Made by a program: the position numbers and the translations under genes. Of a stretch of DNA of 64,000 bases, positions 18,620-26,679 are shown piece after piece. Source of the DNA: Vagococcus jeotgali (lineage in GTDB: Bacteria; Bacillota; Bacilli; Lactobacillales; Vagococcaceae); the NCBI RefSeq assembly GCF_035918315.1, contig NZ_CP142146.1, forward strand, positions 248,001 through 312,000. Reading direction: 5' to 3'. Below the pieces are notes generated by a model. That model made no database searches. It was not told where the DNA came from and saw only the letters and a program-made list of their open reading frames with translations. Position 1 is the first letter of the stretch. Each line of letters starts with the position of its first letter.

Positions 18620-19460
18620 ACAAAGAAGAGAAAAACCAGATTTTAGTAAAAAAAATCATCACAAAAAGTCACGAGACAACCACCGAGGAAAACAAGCTCA
18701 ACGCGATATGTTGGTTGAAGAGAGTGAAGAGGCGACACTAGAGGACACGGTGATTGGCAAACATGCTACTACTGAGGCATTAAAAGAAAACCGTGGTAAC
18801 AAATTATTTTTACAAGAAGATATTAAAGGAAGTAGAATTGAAGAGTTAAAACAACTAGCTCAGGAAAAATCCGTCTCAATTAAATGGGTACCAAAAACCA
18901 AATTAGATGAGATGGTAGACGGAGCAAATCATCAAGGGATAGTTATGAAAACAACACCTTATGAGTATTTATCTTTATCTGAATTATTAGAAAAAACAAA
19001 AGAAAAAGAAAATCGTTTCTTTTTAATATTAGATAGTATTATGGATCCACATAATTTAGGATCAATGCTTCGTACGGCTGATGCAGTTAATGTAGATGGT
19101 GTCATTATTCCAAAACATCGTGCCGTTGGTGTGACACCTGTCGTTGTAAAAACGTCAACTGGGGCTGTGGAGCATATTCCTATTGCTCGTGTGACCAATC
19201 TTTCTCAAACAGTGAAAGAATTAAAAGAACATAATATTTGGGTATTTGGAACAGACATGACAGGTACGGATTATCGTGAGTGGAATGTATCTGGTGATAT
19301 TGCTTTAATTATTGGTAATGAAGGAAAAGGGATGGGACAAGCTCTTAAAAAAGAAGTTGATGAGATGATTACCATTCCCATTGAAGGACACGTTCAAAGC
19401 TTAAATGCTGGTGTAGCAGCTGGACTTCTCATGTATGAAGTTTACCGTAAACGTTCTTAG
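18612..19460 (+). CDS. rlmB: 23S rRNA (guanosine-2251-2'-O)-methyltransferase RlmB
   Basis: A 282-residue SpoU/TrmH-family methyltransferase. A charged, low-complexity N-terminal tail (first 40 residues, rich in K/R/H) precedes the substrate-binding domain. SAM-binding knot motifs follow: LDSIMDPHNLGSMLRTADA, IIGNEGKGMG and SLNAGVAAGLLMYE. It modifies G2251 in the ribosomal P-site loop. The start overlaps mrnC; the next gene begins 18 bases downstream. Confidence 0.94.
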   Translation: MSRQRREKPDFSKKNHHKKSRDNHRGKQAQRDMLVEESEEATLEDTVIGKHATTEALKENRGNKLFLQEDIKGSRIEELKQLAQEKSVSIKWVPKTKLDEMVDGANHQGIVMKTTPYEYLSLSELLEKTKEKENRFFLILDSIMDPHNLGSMLRTADAVNVDGVIIPKHRAVGVTPVVVKTSTGAVEHIPIARVTNLSQTVKELKEHNIWVFGTDMTGTDYREWNVSGDIALIIGNEGKGMGQALKKEVDEMITIPIEGHVQSLNAGVAAGLLMYEVYRKRS

Positions 19461-19478
19461 AAAAAGGAGGCGATGTTT

Positions 19479-20003
19479 TTGAAGCATCAAGTCTTATTTG
19501 TAGATGGTTATAATATGATTGGTGCCTGGCCAGAATTAAACCGATTAAAAAAAACAGATCGCTTAAAAGAGGCAAGAGATAGATTGTTATTTATCCTTTC
19601 AAATTATGCAAAGTATAAAGGAATCGAGATTATTGTTGTTTTTGATGCCCAGCTGGTCCCTGGTATCCAAACTACTTTCGATGAATATGGTATGACAGTT
19701 ATTTTTACTAAGGAAGATGAGACAGCAGATACTTATATTGAACGAGAAGCCAGTCAAAGAATCAATGCCTTAACCCATGTTCGTGTAGCTACAAGTGATA
19801 TGGCAGAGCAGTGGATCATTTTCTCAAAAGGAGCTTTGAGAGTTTCTGCTAGAGAATTATTTAATGAGATTAAAGAAACAAAACGCATGATTAAGTCTGA
19901 TACAGAAGATTATCGTTATCAAAATTTGAGGCGTAATAGTCCTTGGACATCAGATCAAATGACACAATTACAAAATTTATTAATGGAGCTAAACGACGAC
20001 TAG
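19479..20003 (+). CDS. rae1: NYN-domain endoribonuclease Rae1 (YacP)
   Basis: A 174-residue NYN/PIN-like nuclease; the Bacillus homologue Rae1 cleaves mRNA in the ribosomal A site. The signature is VDGYNMIGAW near the N-terminus, with further acidic residues in VFDAQ and ADTYIERE. I place the start at TTG 19479: AGGAGG lies 8 bases upstream. The ATG at 19473 has only a 2-base spacing. The last codons overlap a terminator. It is the last gene of the cysS operon and is followed directly by an IS30 element. Confidence 0.9.
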   Translation: MKHQVLFVDGYNMIGAWPELNRLKKTDRLKEARDRLLFILSNYAKYKGIEIIVVFDAQLVPGIQTTFDEYGMTVIFTKEDETADTYIEREASQRINALTHVRVATSDMAEQWIIFSKGALRVSARELFNEIKETKRMIKSDTEDYRYQNLRRNSPWTSDQMTQLQNLLMELNDD

Positions 20004-20034
20004 CAGGTTGTTGTTTAGTTTTTTCTTTTATAAT
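19989..20034 (+). terminator. Terminator of the cysS-rae1 operon
   Basis: CTAAACGACGAC and GTTGTTGTTTAG (two G-U pairs) form a stem around TAGCAG, followed by a T-rich tract. The 5' arm lies in the last codons of rae1. The IS30 element begins 6 bases after it. Confidence 0.8.
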
Positions 20035-20040
20035 TTTCAT

Positions 20041-21100
20041 TTGTCAAATTAAGCTAGACAAAATGTCATTGTCTACATAGCTCAAAAATACTTCTAATGG
20101 TGTTTTATAGTTTAATGATTTTCTAGGAATATTATTTCTTTTGGATGCAACAGATTGAATGAAAGATTCATCAACTTCGTTGAAATCCATTTTCTTAGGC
20201 AATCCATCCTTACGCAATAGCCCATTAGAATTTTCATTTAAACCTCGTTGTGAAGGTGTACCAGGGTCAGCAAAGTAGATATCAATATCATTTAAGTTAC
20301 TGATAGATTTCCAGTTAGAAAATTCTTTGCCACAATCAAATGTGATAGATTTAAACAAGTGATTAGGGCATTTTTTTAACCATTCATTTAAGCTATTCTC
20401 AATATCTATAGCGTGTCTCCCTGTTGGCTTTAAGGTAATAATAACTTTTGATAACCTTTCAACTAATGTAATAACAGCACTTTTATGATTTTTCCCAACA
20501 ATAGTGTCACCTTCTAGGTGACCAAATTCACTTTGAAACTCGTTATGCTCAGCGTCTCTCTGATGAATGGTTCGTTTAAATGCTTGTTTACCTCGTTTTT
20601 CTTTATGCCCATTAGGTTTTCTTTTACCTTTCATTGGTAAAGTTGTGGAATCAAAAGATTCACGCGAGAACAATCTATAAAGTGTCCGAACAGAACAAGA
20701 AATAGAAATCTCAGCACGACCGATAATCACGTCAGGAGTCCATCCTTGAGCCACTTTGTTTTGAATATATTTTGTTTCATTATCAGGTAAAGAAATAGGA
20801 CGCCTTCCACATTTCTTTTTATTTTTTTGTATCTTTGATAGTAATCTAGAATAGATAATCCCTCATTTAAAGCGTTGTAAACATTATAAATAGTTTGTCT
20901 TGATCTTTTTAAAGTATCAGCAACATGTTTAACTTTTTTAGCTTGGTGATAATAAGATTCTATTAAAACAAGCTCGTCTGTAGTAAGATGTACATAGGTC
21001 ATTTGTGATCACTCTCCTTGTTTTCTTTCGTCGGAAATAAAATTTGGACAATTTGAGTGTATCACAAATGATTTTTTTATTTGTCTAGCTTAATTTTACA
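20041..21100 (-). mobile_element. IS30-family insertion sequence, copy 1 (inactivated)
   Basis: A 1060-base element bounded by imperfect terminal repeats of about 22 bases: TTGTCAAATTAAGCTAGACA at the left (20041) and its near-complement ending TTAATTTTACA at 21100. A 2-base AT target duplication flanks it (20039-20040 and 21101-21102). It is nearly identical to the copy at 39820-40880 but in the opposite orientation; I counted two substitutions and one missing A. It sits between the rae1 terminator and the sigH promoter, so it seems harmless. Confidence 0.93.
20044..21002 (-). pseudogene. IS30-family transposase, frameshifted
   Basis: The reading frame is split in two: an N-terminal part (20727-21002, HTH region MTYVHLTTDELVLIES) and a C-terminal DDE part (20044-20754). 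Comparison with the intact 319-residue copy at 39918-40877 shows why: the A-run after CGATAC-like sequence (minus strand; T-run near 20822-20828) has 7 bases here and 8 in the intact copy. Otherwise the DDE residues (GHLEGDTIVG, FDCGKEF, GLNENSNGLLRK) are unchanged. Transcriptional slippage on the run could in principle restore the frame. Confidence 0.9.
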
Positions 21101-21140
21101 ATCGGCGAATAAAAAAGTTCCTATTCTAATGAAAAAAACG

Positions 21141-21169
21141 TTCAATATAGGCACAAAAAATGTTATAGT
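21141..21169 (+). promoter_or_regulatory. Promoter of sigH
   Basis: TTCAAT (21141-21146), a 17-base spacer and TATAGT (21164-21169). It starts 40 bases after the right end of the IS30 element, so the insertion left it intact. Confidence 0.6.
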
Positions 21170-21210
21170 GATAACAAGAGGAGAGATAGCGCTTACTATC
21201 GGAGGTAATG

Positions 21211-21753
21211 ATGGATAAAGCACTAGAAAGTTTAATTAATAAAGCTAAAAATGGCTGTCAAGATTCTTTATGTGACATTTTTGAGATGTATAAACCAATT
21301 GTTTTGAAAATTCGCCATCGTACATATTTAAAAGATTATGATTTAGATGATTGGTTACAAGAAGGTAGAATATCATGTTTGCAATCTGTAGAGACCTTTG
21401 ATGCAACTCGTGGTGTGACTTTTGGAAATTATTTTAAAGGCAATTTTACTCGTCATACCTATAGTTTGATTAGAAAACAAGAAGCTAAAAAAAGAAAAAG
21501 TCCCGATGTGGTGATCTCTTTTGATGATTATATCAAGTCAGAAGAGATGACACGTCTTGATATCACGACGGTAGGAAATGTGGAATATATTTTTATTCGA
21601 GAAAGCATTGAAACATTTAGTGCCGATTTATCAGAGTTTGAGAGGCAATCTTTTTTAAAAATATTATCGTCTGATTCGGATATGATTTTATCGGAGCAGG
21701 AATTACGAGCCTTAAGCCGAGCAAAACGTAAATTAAAAAAACATTTACTCTAA
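21211..21753 (+). CDS. sigH: Sigma-70 family sigma factor, SigH/ComX-like
   Basis: A 180-residue alternative sigma factor. Region 2 is clear (LDDWLQEGRISCLQSVETFD, FGNYF, HTYSLIRKQEAKKRK). Region 4 is short: after LSEFERQSFLKIL the usual helix-turn-helix is compressed to DSDMILSEQELRALSRAKRKLKKHLL-like sequence. The gene order rae1-sigH matches Bacillus, where SigH controls early stationary genes; in lactic acid bacteria SigH/ComX homologues switch on competence genes. I prefer the second ATG (21211), 5 bases from GGAGG, to the one at 21208. The name rests on region 2 and on synteny. Confidence 0.8.
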   Translation: MDKALESLINKAKNGCQDSLCDIFEMYKPIVLKIRHRTYLKDYDLDDWLQEGRISCLQSVETFDATRGVTFGNYFKGNFTRHTYSLIRKQEAKKRKSPDVVISFDDYIKSEEMTRLDITTVGNVEYIFIRESIETFSADLSEFERQSFLKILSSDSDMILSEQELRALSRAKRKLKKHLL

Positions 21754-21842
21754 AAAAATGAAAGCTTATCTCTCCTTTTTTATTAAATTATCAATTAAAA
21801 TAACATAAAATAGTTGAAAAAACAAAAATAATATGGTAAAAT

Positions 21843-21871
21843 TTGAAAATTTATATTGATTATGTTACAAT
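21843..21871 (+). promoter_or_regulatory. Strong promoter of veg
   Basis: TTGAAA (21843-21848), a 17-base spacer and TACAAT (21866-21871); the spacing is ideal and the flanks are AT-rich. Confidence 0.7.
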
Positions 21872-21892
21872 GTCCGAGAAGAGGTGATGGGG

Positions 21893-22150
21893 ATGTCTAT
21901 AAGTATCGCGACAATTAAAGAAGAGTTAGAAAATAAAGTTGGGAGCCGTATTAAGTTAGTTGTTCAAACTGGCCGAAAACGACAAACTGAACGACATGGA
22001 GTCTTATCAGAGATATATCCATCTGTATTTATTGTAAATCTAGATCAGGATGAAAATTCATTTGAGAGAGTATCATATAGTTATGCTGATATATTAACTC
22101 ATTCAGTAGAAGTAAAGTTTCATGATCACACAGAAGAACCAGTGGAATAA
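21893..22150 (+). CDS. veg: Veg family protein
   Basis: An 85-residue member of the Veg family (DUF1021), a small beta-rich protein; in Bacillus it affects biofilm formation through SinR. The family start SISIATIKEELENKVG and the core VVQTGRKRQTERHGVLSEIYPSVF are clear. I chose the ATG at 21893, 6 bases from GAGGTG; upstream in-frame GTG (21884) and ATG (21887) are too close to it. The gene is monocistronic with its own promoter and terminator. Confidence 0.92.
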   Translation: MSISIATIKEELENKVGSRIKLVVQTGRKRQTERHGVLSEIYPSVFIVNLDQDENSFERVSYSYADILTHSVEVKFHDHTEEPVE

Positions 22151-22155
22151 ATGGA

Positions 22156-22185
22156 AGAGCCTAGGAAACTAAGGCTTTTTATTTT
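22156..22185 (+). terminator. Terminator after veg
   Basis: AGCCTTAG-type stem (AGCCTAG / CTAAGGCT) with a GAAA loop, followed by TTTTATTTT. Confidence 0.8.
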
Positions 22186-22208
22186 ACAAAAAAAATGGAG
22201 GTTTTAAT

Positions 22209-22763
22209 ATGAAGGTACTATTTGTCTGTTTAGGAAATATTTGCCGCTCTCCTATGGCAGAAGCAGTTTTTAGAGAAAAAGTGAGTAAAGAAGGATTAGA
22301 TGATGTGATTCAACTATCATCAAGAGCAACTAGTAATTGGAATGAAGGAGATATGCCGCATAGAGGAACGAGACGAAAATTAGATGCTAAAGGCATAGAT
22401 TATGATGGGATTATATCAGAACAAATCCAAGATAAAGATTTTGAAGACTATGATTATATTATCGGAATGGATCAACAAAATGTAGAGGATTTAAAGCAAT
22501 TAGCACCAGATAAATCATATCACGATAAAATTTACCCTTTTTTATCTGAAGTAGTGGGACTTGATTATCAAGAAGTTCCAGATCCGTACTACACTGGAGA
22601 TTTTGACGAAACATTTAGCTTGGTAGATAAAGGAAGTCAAGCCTGGTTAGATTATTTTCTAAATTGCAACATTAAGTTAGCCACTCTGATAAAAATATCT
22701 AAATATCAGTGTTATTTTATTGAACCCCTTACTTACCAACATGTTTTGATCTTTAGATTTTGA
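22209..22763 (+). CDS. Low-molecular-weight protein tyrosine phosphatase with IS-encoded C-terminus
   Basis: The P-loop CLGNICRS near residue 7 (nucleophile C, R), and the general acid in VPDPYYTGDFDETF, show a low-molecular-weight tyrosine phosphatase. The first 149 residues (to WLDY) are native. At that point an IS30-type element is inserted; reconstructing across its 13-base duplication gives an original end WLDYLKK and stop, that is 152 residues. The present frame loses only LKK and continues about 35 residues into the element (FLNCNIKLATLIKISK...). Catalytic residues are intact, so it may still work. It is preceded by RBS TGGAGG. Confidence 0.88.
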   Translation: MKVLFVCLGNICRSPMAEAVFREKVSKEGLDDVIQLSSRATSNWNEGDMPHRGTRRKLDAKGIDYDGIISEQIQDKDFEDYDYIIGMDQQNVEDLKQLAPDKSYHDKIYPFLSEVVGLDYQEVPDPYYTGDFDETFSLVDKGSQAWLDYFLNCNIKLATLIKISKYQCYFIEPLTYQHVLIFRF

Positions 22764-23898
22764 ATTTCTTCTAAAAATAATGTTGCTGGTTGTCTATAGT
22801 CTAAAATTTTACGCGGCAAAAGATTAACTTTTTCAGTAGCCAGTTGTATGAACTGCTTTGAGTAGTGACAGATAGGCGTTCCTTTCGGAACAAATTGCCG
22901 TAATAAACCATTATGTCTTTCGTTTGTTCCTCGTTCCCAAGATGAATAAGGGTGAGCAAAGTAGATATCAGTCATTTGTTGCAGAGTATCATCAAGTGAG
23001 CTAAATTCACTGCCATTATCAGCAGTAATCGATTGAAATATGCTACTAAATCGGGCTCTTCCAAACTCATATTTTAACTGTTTAATAGCGTAACTAACAG
23101 ACTCTTCAGTATGATCATCTAGAACAACAGTAATCATGTAGCGAGTTTTTCTTTCAACAAGTGTAAGTAGAGCATTATCATCTTTAGATTTTGAACCAAT
23201 GACACTGTCTATTTCCCAATGACCAAACTCTTGTCTAGAATCAATTTTGCTAGGTCGTTCATCAATTGACTTTCCAAGAGCTTTTTTATGCTGACGACTT
23301 CTTTTCTTTTTAGGTGATAGTCTAACTTTCATCTTGAGATGATGATTTCTGACTGGTAAAAAACCTTTATCAATATAGTTATAAAGTGTCTTAGTAGAAA
23401 CAATAGGTTTATCCCAAGTCCCTAAAGACTTGATAAAGCCAACAATTGCATCTGGTGACCAATTAAAGTCTATCATTTGTTTACAAGCATAATTAATAAA
23501 ATCAACAGCACTAACTAGCTTAGATTTCGAACCACAGCGTTTCCTGTTTTCTATGTATTTAGCTTGCCCCGTATCAGCAAAATAGAGTTGTTTAGGTTTC
23601 TTATTTTCTTTGATTTGCGTGGTCGTTCCTCGTTTAAGCTCATTACTTATTGTTTGATGGTGTCGGCCTAATCGTCTACCAATTTCTCTATTAGAGTCTC
23701 CCATATTATGCCAAACTTCAATAAGCTGCCTTTCCTTTAAGGAAAGATGTTTATAACTAGATGTCTTTGTGTTATTCTTAATTTTCACCATGATAAAAAT
23801 TCCTTTCGTTGTTGGGTAGTTACTTTAATGATACACGAATTTTTACCATGGTGTTTTTTTATTATTTTAGAGTGGCTAACTTGATTTTACAACTAAGC
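22658..23898 (-). mobile_element. IS30-family insertion sequence, second type, in the phosphatase gene
   Basis: A 1241-base element. Left end TCTAAATTGCAACATTAAG and right end (read inward) GCTTAGTTGTAAAATCAAG both continue into TTAGCCACTCT, giving inverted repeats of about 24-30 bases. It is flanked by a 13-base direct repeat GGTTAGATTATTT at 22645-22657 and 23899-23911. It carries one transposase gene and is unrelated at the nucleotide level to the other IS30 copies in the window. Confidence 0.9.
22733..23791 (-). CDS. IS30-family transposase
   Basis: A 352-residue transposase: N-terminal helix-turn-helix typical of IS30 (SLKERQLIEVWHNMGDSNRE, IGRRLGRHHQTISNELKRG) and a DDE integrase core with D in FGHWEIDSVIG, D in SITADNGSEF and E in RGTNERHNGLLR. 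The length is normal and the frame is open, so it is probably active. The start codon follows AAAGGAA at a suitable distance. Confidence 0.95.
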   Translation of the reverse strand: MVKIKNNTKTSSYKHLSLKERQLIEVWHNMGDSNREIGRRLGRHHQTISNELKRGTTTQIKENKKPKQLYFADTGQAKYIENRKRCGSKSKLVSAVDFINYACKQMIDFNWSPDAIVGFIKSLGTWDKPIVSTKTLYNYIDKGFLPVRNHHLKMKVRLSPKKKRSRQHKKALGKSIDERPSKIDSRQEFGHWEIDSVIGSKSKDDNALLTLVERKTRYMITVVLDDHTEESVSYAIKQLKYEFGRARFSSIFQSITADNGSEFSSLDDTLQQMTDIYFAHPYSSWERGTNERHNGLLRQFVPKGTPICHYSKQFIQLATEKVNLLPRKILDYRQPATLFLEEIQNLKIKTCW

Positions 23899-23930
23899 GG
23901 TTAGATTATTTAAAAAAATAAACAAAAAAG

Positions 23931-25420
23931 GGCTCTTCGTCAAATGATGTGGATGAGTAAAATTAAGTGAATTTAGGCAGCAGAAACCGAATGGTTTTTG
24001 CTGCTTTTTTGTTTGTCTTTAAAACTAAGTAAAATTCTGTATTTATAGTTCTGAAAATTTCTATAGCCGTAAGCTATTCGTTTGATTAATTTAATTTTGT
24101 TTATGGAACCTTCTAAACAACCATTTGAATAAGCGTATTTAAAGGTGTTTTCAATTCTTGGTAAATGCTTCTTTAGTGTTCGAATCGAGGTTTTCATTGG
24201 AATAGAGATATCTTCGTTAGCTAATAATAATAGATCAGAAAAAGTGTCAAAATCATTGTTTTTACTACAGTATAATAGTTCTTGATAAAGTTTATAAGTT
24301 TCTGATAACTCTTTGTTTAAGCTAAGTAAATAATCCATGACATCTGTTTCAGGTAAAATACTCTTAAATAAACGCTGATAACGATAATCTGTATAATTCA
24401 ATTCATTAGAATCTTTTAAAAAGAGTTTCCAATATTTTTTTAGTTTTCGATAATTTTTCATGTCAGTTACATTCGATGTGCGATAACGATTCATCGTCTT
24501 AATTCTAGTTATGTTTAAAGAACGACTGATAAGTTGAACTAAGTGAAAGCGATCAATAATCACCTCAGCATTAGGAAATAGCCTTTTGGCTAATTTAAAA
24601 TAGGCTGCATTCATATCAACGACAATTGTTTTTACTTGGCGACGAACCTTTAGAGAGTACTTAAGAAAGTGTTTCTCTAGTGTTAGCTTTTTATTATCAA
24701 TGAGAATATCGATAATTTGGTGTGTAGAGGAATCAGAGTAAATAAAACTGTACTTGCCACTATTGTTTTTAACCGAAGTAAATTCATCAAAACAAAGGTT
24801 TTGAGGTAAATATAAAAATTGATTAGATAAGTCTTTACCACCAGATACTAAAATTCTATTAATCGTTGTTGATGAAACAAAATGTCTTTTAGCTAAATCT
24901 TTAAACGAGATAGCATCACTTAACTCAATAAGAATTGATTGCTTCACTCTTTTAGCGATAAAACAATGTTTCTCAATTTCTGAAGATTCAGCTAGAAAAG
25001 AGGAGTCACAATGACGACAAAGGAATCTCTGTTTCTTTAATAAAAGATAGGTTGGGTAGTGAGCCACACTTGACCACTTTATTCGAGAAGAAATAAACCC
25101 ATTTTTCACAATAGAAAATTGTTCATTTTTAATGCCACAACAAGGACAAGCCGAAGGAGTGTAAGTAAGAATACCTTTATAAATCTTGGATCTTATCCCT
25201 TTAATAAGCTGTTCCTCACAAAAAATAGAATCGAAATAAATATTTTTATCTTTTAAATCTAGCGATAGTCGAATACAATGGTTATGAGACATACGAATCT
25301 TCCTTTCTAAAATTTGGTTTGGTCACTTTAATTTTAACGGGAAAGTTCGTATGTTTCTATTATTTTGTAAAAAAATAGATGCGAATGAATTTCTTCATCC
25401 ACATCAAAAATTATACAACC
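23931..25420 (-). mobile_element. ISL3-family insertion sequence
   Basis: A 1490-base element with 26-base imperfect terminal repeats sharing TGATGTGGATGA (left end GGCTCTTCGTC..., right end read inward GGTTGTATAATT...). An 8-base duplication CAAAAAAG lies at 23923-23930 and 25421-25428, as expected for ISL3. The target is the T-tract of the terminator that follows prsA on the minus strand. It begins 11 bases after the duplication of the neighbouring IS30-type element. Confidence 0.92.
23973..25292 (-). CDS. ISL3-family transposase
   Basis: A 439-residue transposase: zinc-ribbon start (CPCCGIKN and RFLCRHCDSSF), a helix-turn-helix in the middle (FKDLAKRHFVSSTTINRIL), and the DDE core with LCFDEF, TIVVDMNAAYFKLAKRLFP, VIIDRFHLVQL and the C-terminal E in NGCLEGSINKIKLIKR. 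The frame is complete and the length is typical of the family. Confidence 0.95.
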   Translation of the reverse strand: MSHNHCIRLSLDLKDKNIYFDSIFCEEQLIKGIRSKIYKGILTYTPSACPCCGIKNEQFSIVKNGFISSRIKWSSVAHYPTYLLLKKQRFLCRHCDSSFLAESSEIEKHCFIAKRVKQSILIELSDAISFKDLAKRHFVSSTTINRILVSGGKDLSNQFLYLPQNLCFDEFTSVKNNSGKYSFIYSDSSTHQIIDILIDNKKLTLEKHFLKYSLKVRRQVKTIVVDMNAAYFKLAKRLFPNAEVIIDRFHLVQLISRSLNITRIKTMNRYRTSNVTDMKNYRKLKKYWKLFLKDSNELNYTDYRYQRLFKSILPETDVMDYLLSLNKELSETYKLYQELLYCSKNNDFDTFSDLLLLANEDISIPMKTSIRTLKKHLPRIENTFKYAYSNGCLEGSINKIKLIKRIAYGYRNFQNYKYRILLSFKDKQKSSKNHSVSAA

Positions 25421-25428
25421 CAAAAAAG

Positions 25429-25466
25429 AAGCCAACCTTCGTGTATTCAAGGTTGGCTTTTTCTAC
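25429..25466. terminator. Bidirectional terminator between the phosphatase region and prsA
   Basis: AAGCCAACCTT and AAGGTTGGCTT pair around CGTGTATTC; T-runs follow on the plus strand and, before the ISL3 insertion, on the minus strand (CTTTTTTG is now the target duplication). Confidence 0.85.
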
Positions 25467-25481
25467 TATGATTAAAGCAGA

Positions 25482-26534
25482 CTATTTTTTAGCGTCATTT
25501 TTTTTAGAGTCGTCAGTTTTGTCATCTTTTTTGTCATCATCTTTTTTAGAATCGTCTTTTTTAGCGTCATCTTTTTTGTCGTCTTTAGCATCATCTTTTT
25601 TGCTGTCATCAGTTTTTTCTTCTTTTTGTGGTAAGTATGGTGCTAGAATATCTTTATATTGGTCATCTTTGATTTTTACATTAGCATCTTCTAATTCTTT
25701 ACCTAATACTTCTTGTTGGAACATAGGGTCTTGTGCTTTGTTTTCTTCAGCAATTTTTTTCAATTCTTTTTCGAAAGGTTTGTAATCATTGCCTTTTTGT
25801 TGGTTTTTAACCATTTTGACGATATAAAATGATTCCATACCAGTTTGCATGTTTTGAGAAGCAATCACATCAGATACTTTACCATCTTCTAGTTTGTAAG
25901 CAGCTTCTTTTACATCTTGAGGAACTAACACATTAATTGGTTCAGTTTGCATAGTTGAGTCGAAGATTACTTTACCATTATCAGCTTTAGTAGCTTCATC
26001 TGTTGAGTCTTCTTTAGCAACTTTACCAAAATCTTCACCATCATTTACTTTTTTAAGAGCTTTATCAGCATCTTCCTTAGTTGGGAAGACCATAATTTGT
26101 GTTTCTACTTTAGGATGGAATGTTGCCCAAGTTTCTTTGATGTCCTCATCACTAATTTTAGTATGAGCTTTTAGCATAGCTTGGAAAGCTAGACCTTCTT
26201 TTAAAGAATCTTTAAATTGTTTAGCATCCATACCATTTTGTTTTAGAACTTCTTCAAAGGCTTTTTTACCACCATATTGATCTTCATAATCTTTATATTG
26301 TTTGTCGACTTCTTTTTCGTCAACATCTTTACTATAGTTTTTAGTTGTAATTTGTTTAATAATCATGCTTGATAAAATTTCTGATGATTGAGGATTTTCT
26401 TTTAATTCTTGGAAAAATTGATCTTCTGTAATTTTTCCACCTTTCATTGATACTAACTCACTATCCCCACAACCTGCTAATGTTACAACACTAAACAAGG
26501 CTAGAGCTGTTAATTTAAGTTTTTTATGTTTCAT
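25482..26534 (-). CDS. prsA: PrsA-type foldase lipoprotein (parvulin peptidyl-prolyl isomerase)
   Basis: A 350-residue lipoprotein: signal peptide with lipobox TLAGC (C22), N-terminal chaperone region, a central parvulin-like domain at about 135-240 (ETQIMVFPTKEDADKAL, DFGKVAKEDSTDEAT) and a C-terminal chaperone helix. It folds exported proteins on the outer face of the membrane. After about residue 300 an unusual 50-residue tail made of K/D-rich units (DDSKKDDAK-like) follows. RBS AAAGGAG. The minus-strand promoter seems to be an extended -10 TGATATAGT near 26600. Confidence 0.93.
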   Translation of the reverse strand: MKHKKLKLTALALFSVVTLAGCGDSELVSMKGGKITEDQFFQELKENPQSSEILSSMIIKQITTKNYSKDVDEKEVDKQYKDYEDQYGGKKAFEEVLKQNGMDAKQFKDSLKEGLAFQAMLKAHTKISDEDIKETWATFHPKVETQIMVFPTKEDADKALKKVNDGEDFGKVAKEDSTDEATKADNGKVIFDSTMQTEPINVLVPQDVKEAAYKLEDGKVSDVIASQNMQTGMESFYIVKMVKNQQKGNDYKPFEKELKKIAEENKAQDPMFQQEVLGKELEDANVKIKDDQYKDILAPYLPQKEEKTDDSKKDDAKDDKKDDAKKDDSKKDDDKKDDKTDDSKKNDAKK

Positions 26535-26679
26535 ATTATCTATCTCCTTTAATTCCGTTTATTTTCTTGGTTTAAAACACCCACGAGCTACACTATATCA
26601 TATTTTTTATTGAAACTAAATGACAAAAACGTGTTAAATACTGATTTTTTTGCGAAATAATATGATTTAATTGTGAATT

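Noticed and set aside
20041-25420. Composite transposon or genomic island around sigH-veg-phosphatase
   Set aside because: The three elements are unrelated, each has its own target duplication, and the genes between them are ordinary core genes in conserved order.
25351-25785. Plus-strand open frame rich in Ser/Leu/Phe over the prsA tail
   Set aside because: It is the antisense of the Lys/Asp repeat of PrsA and has no RBS or family match.
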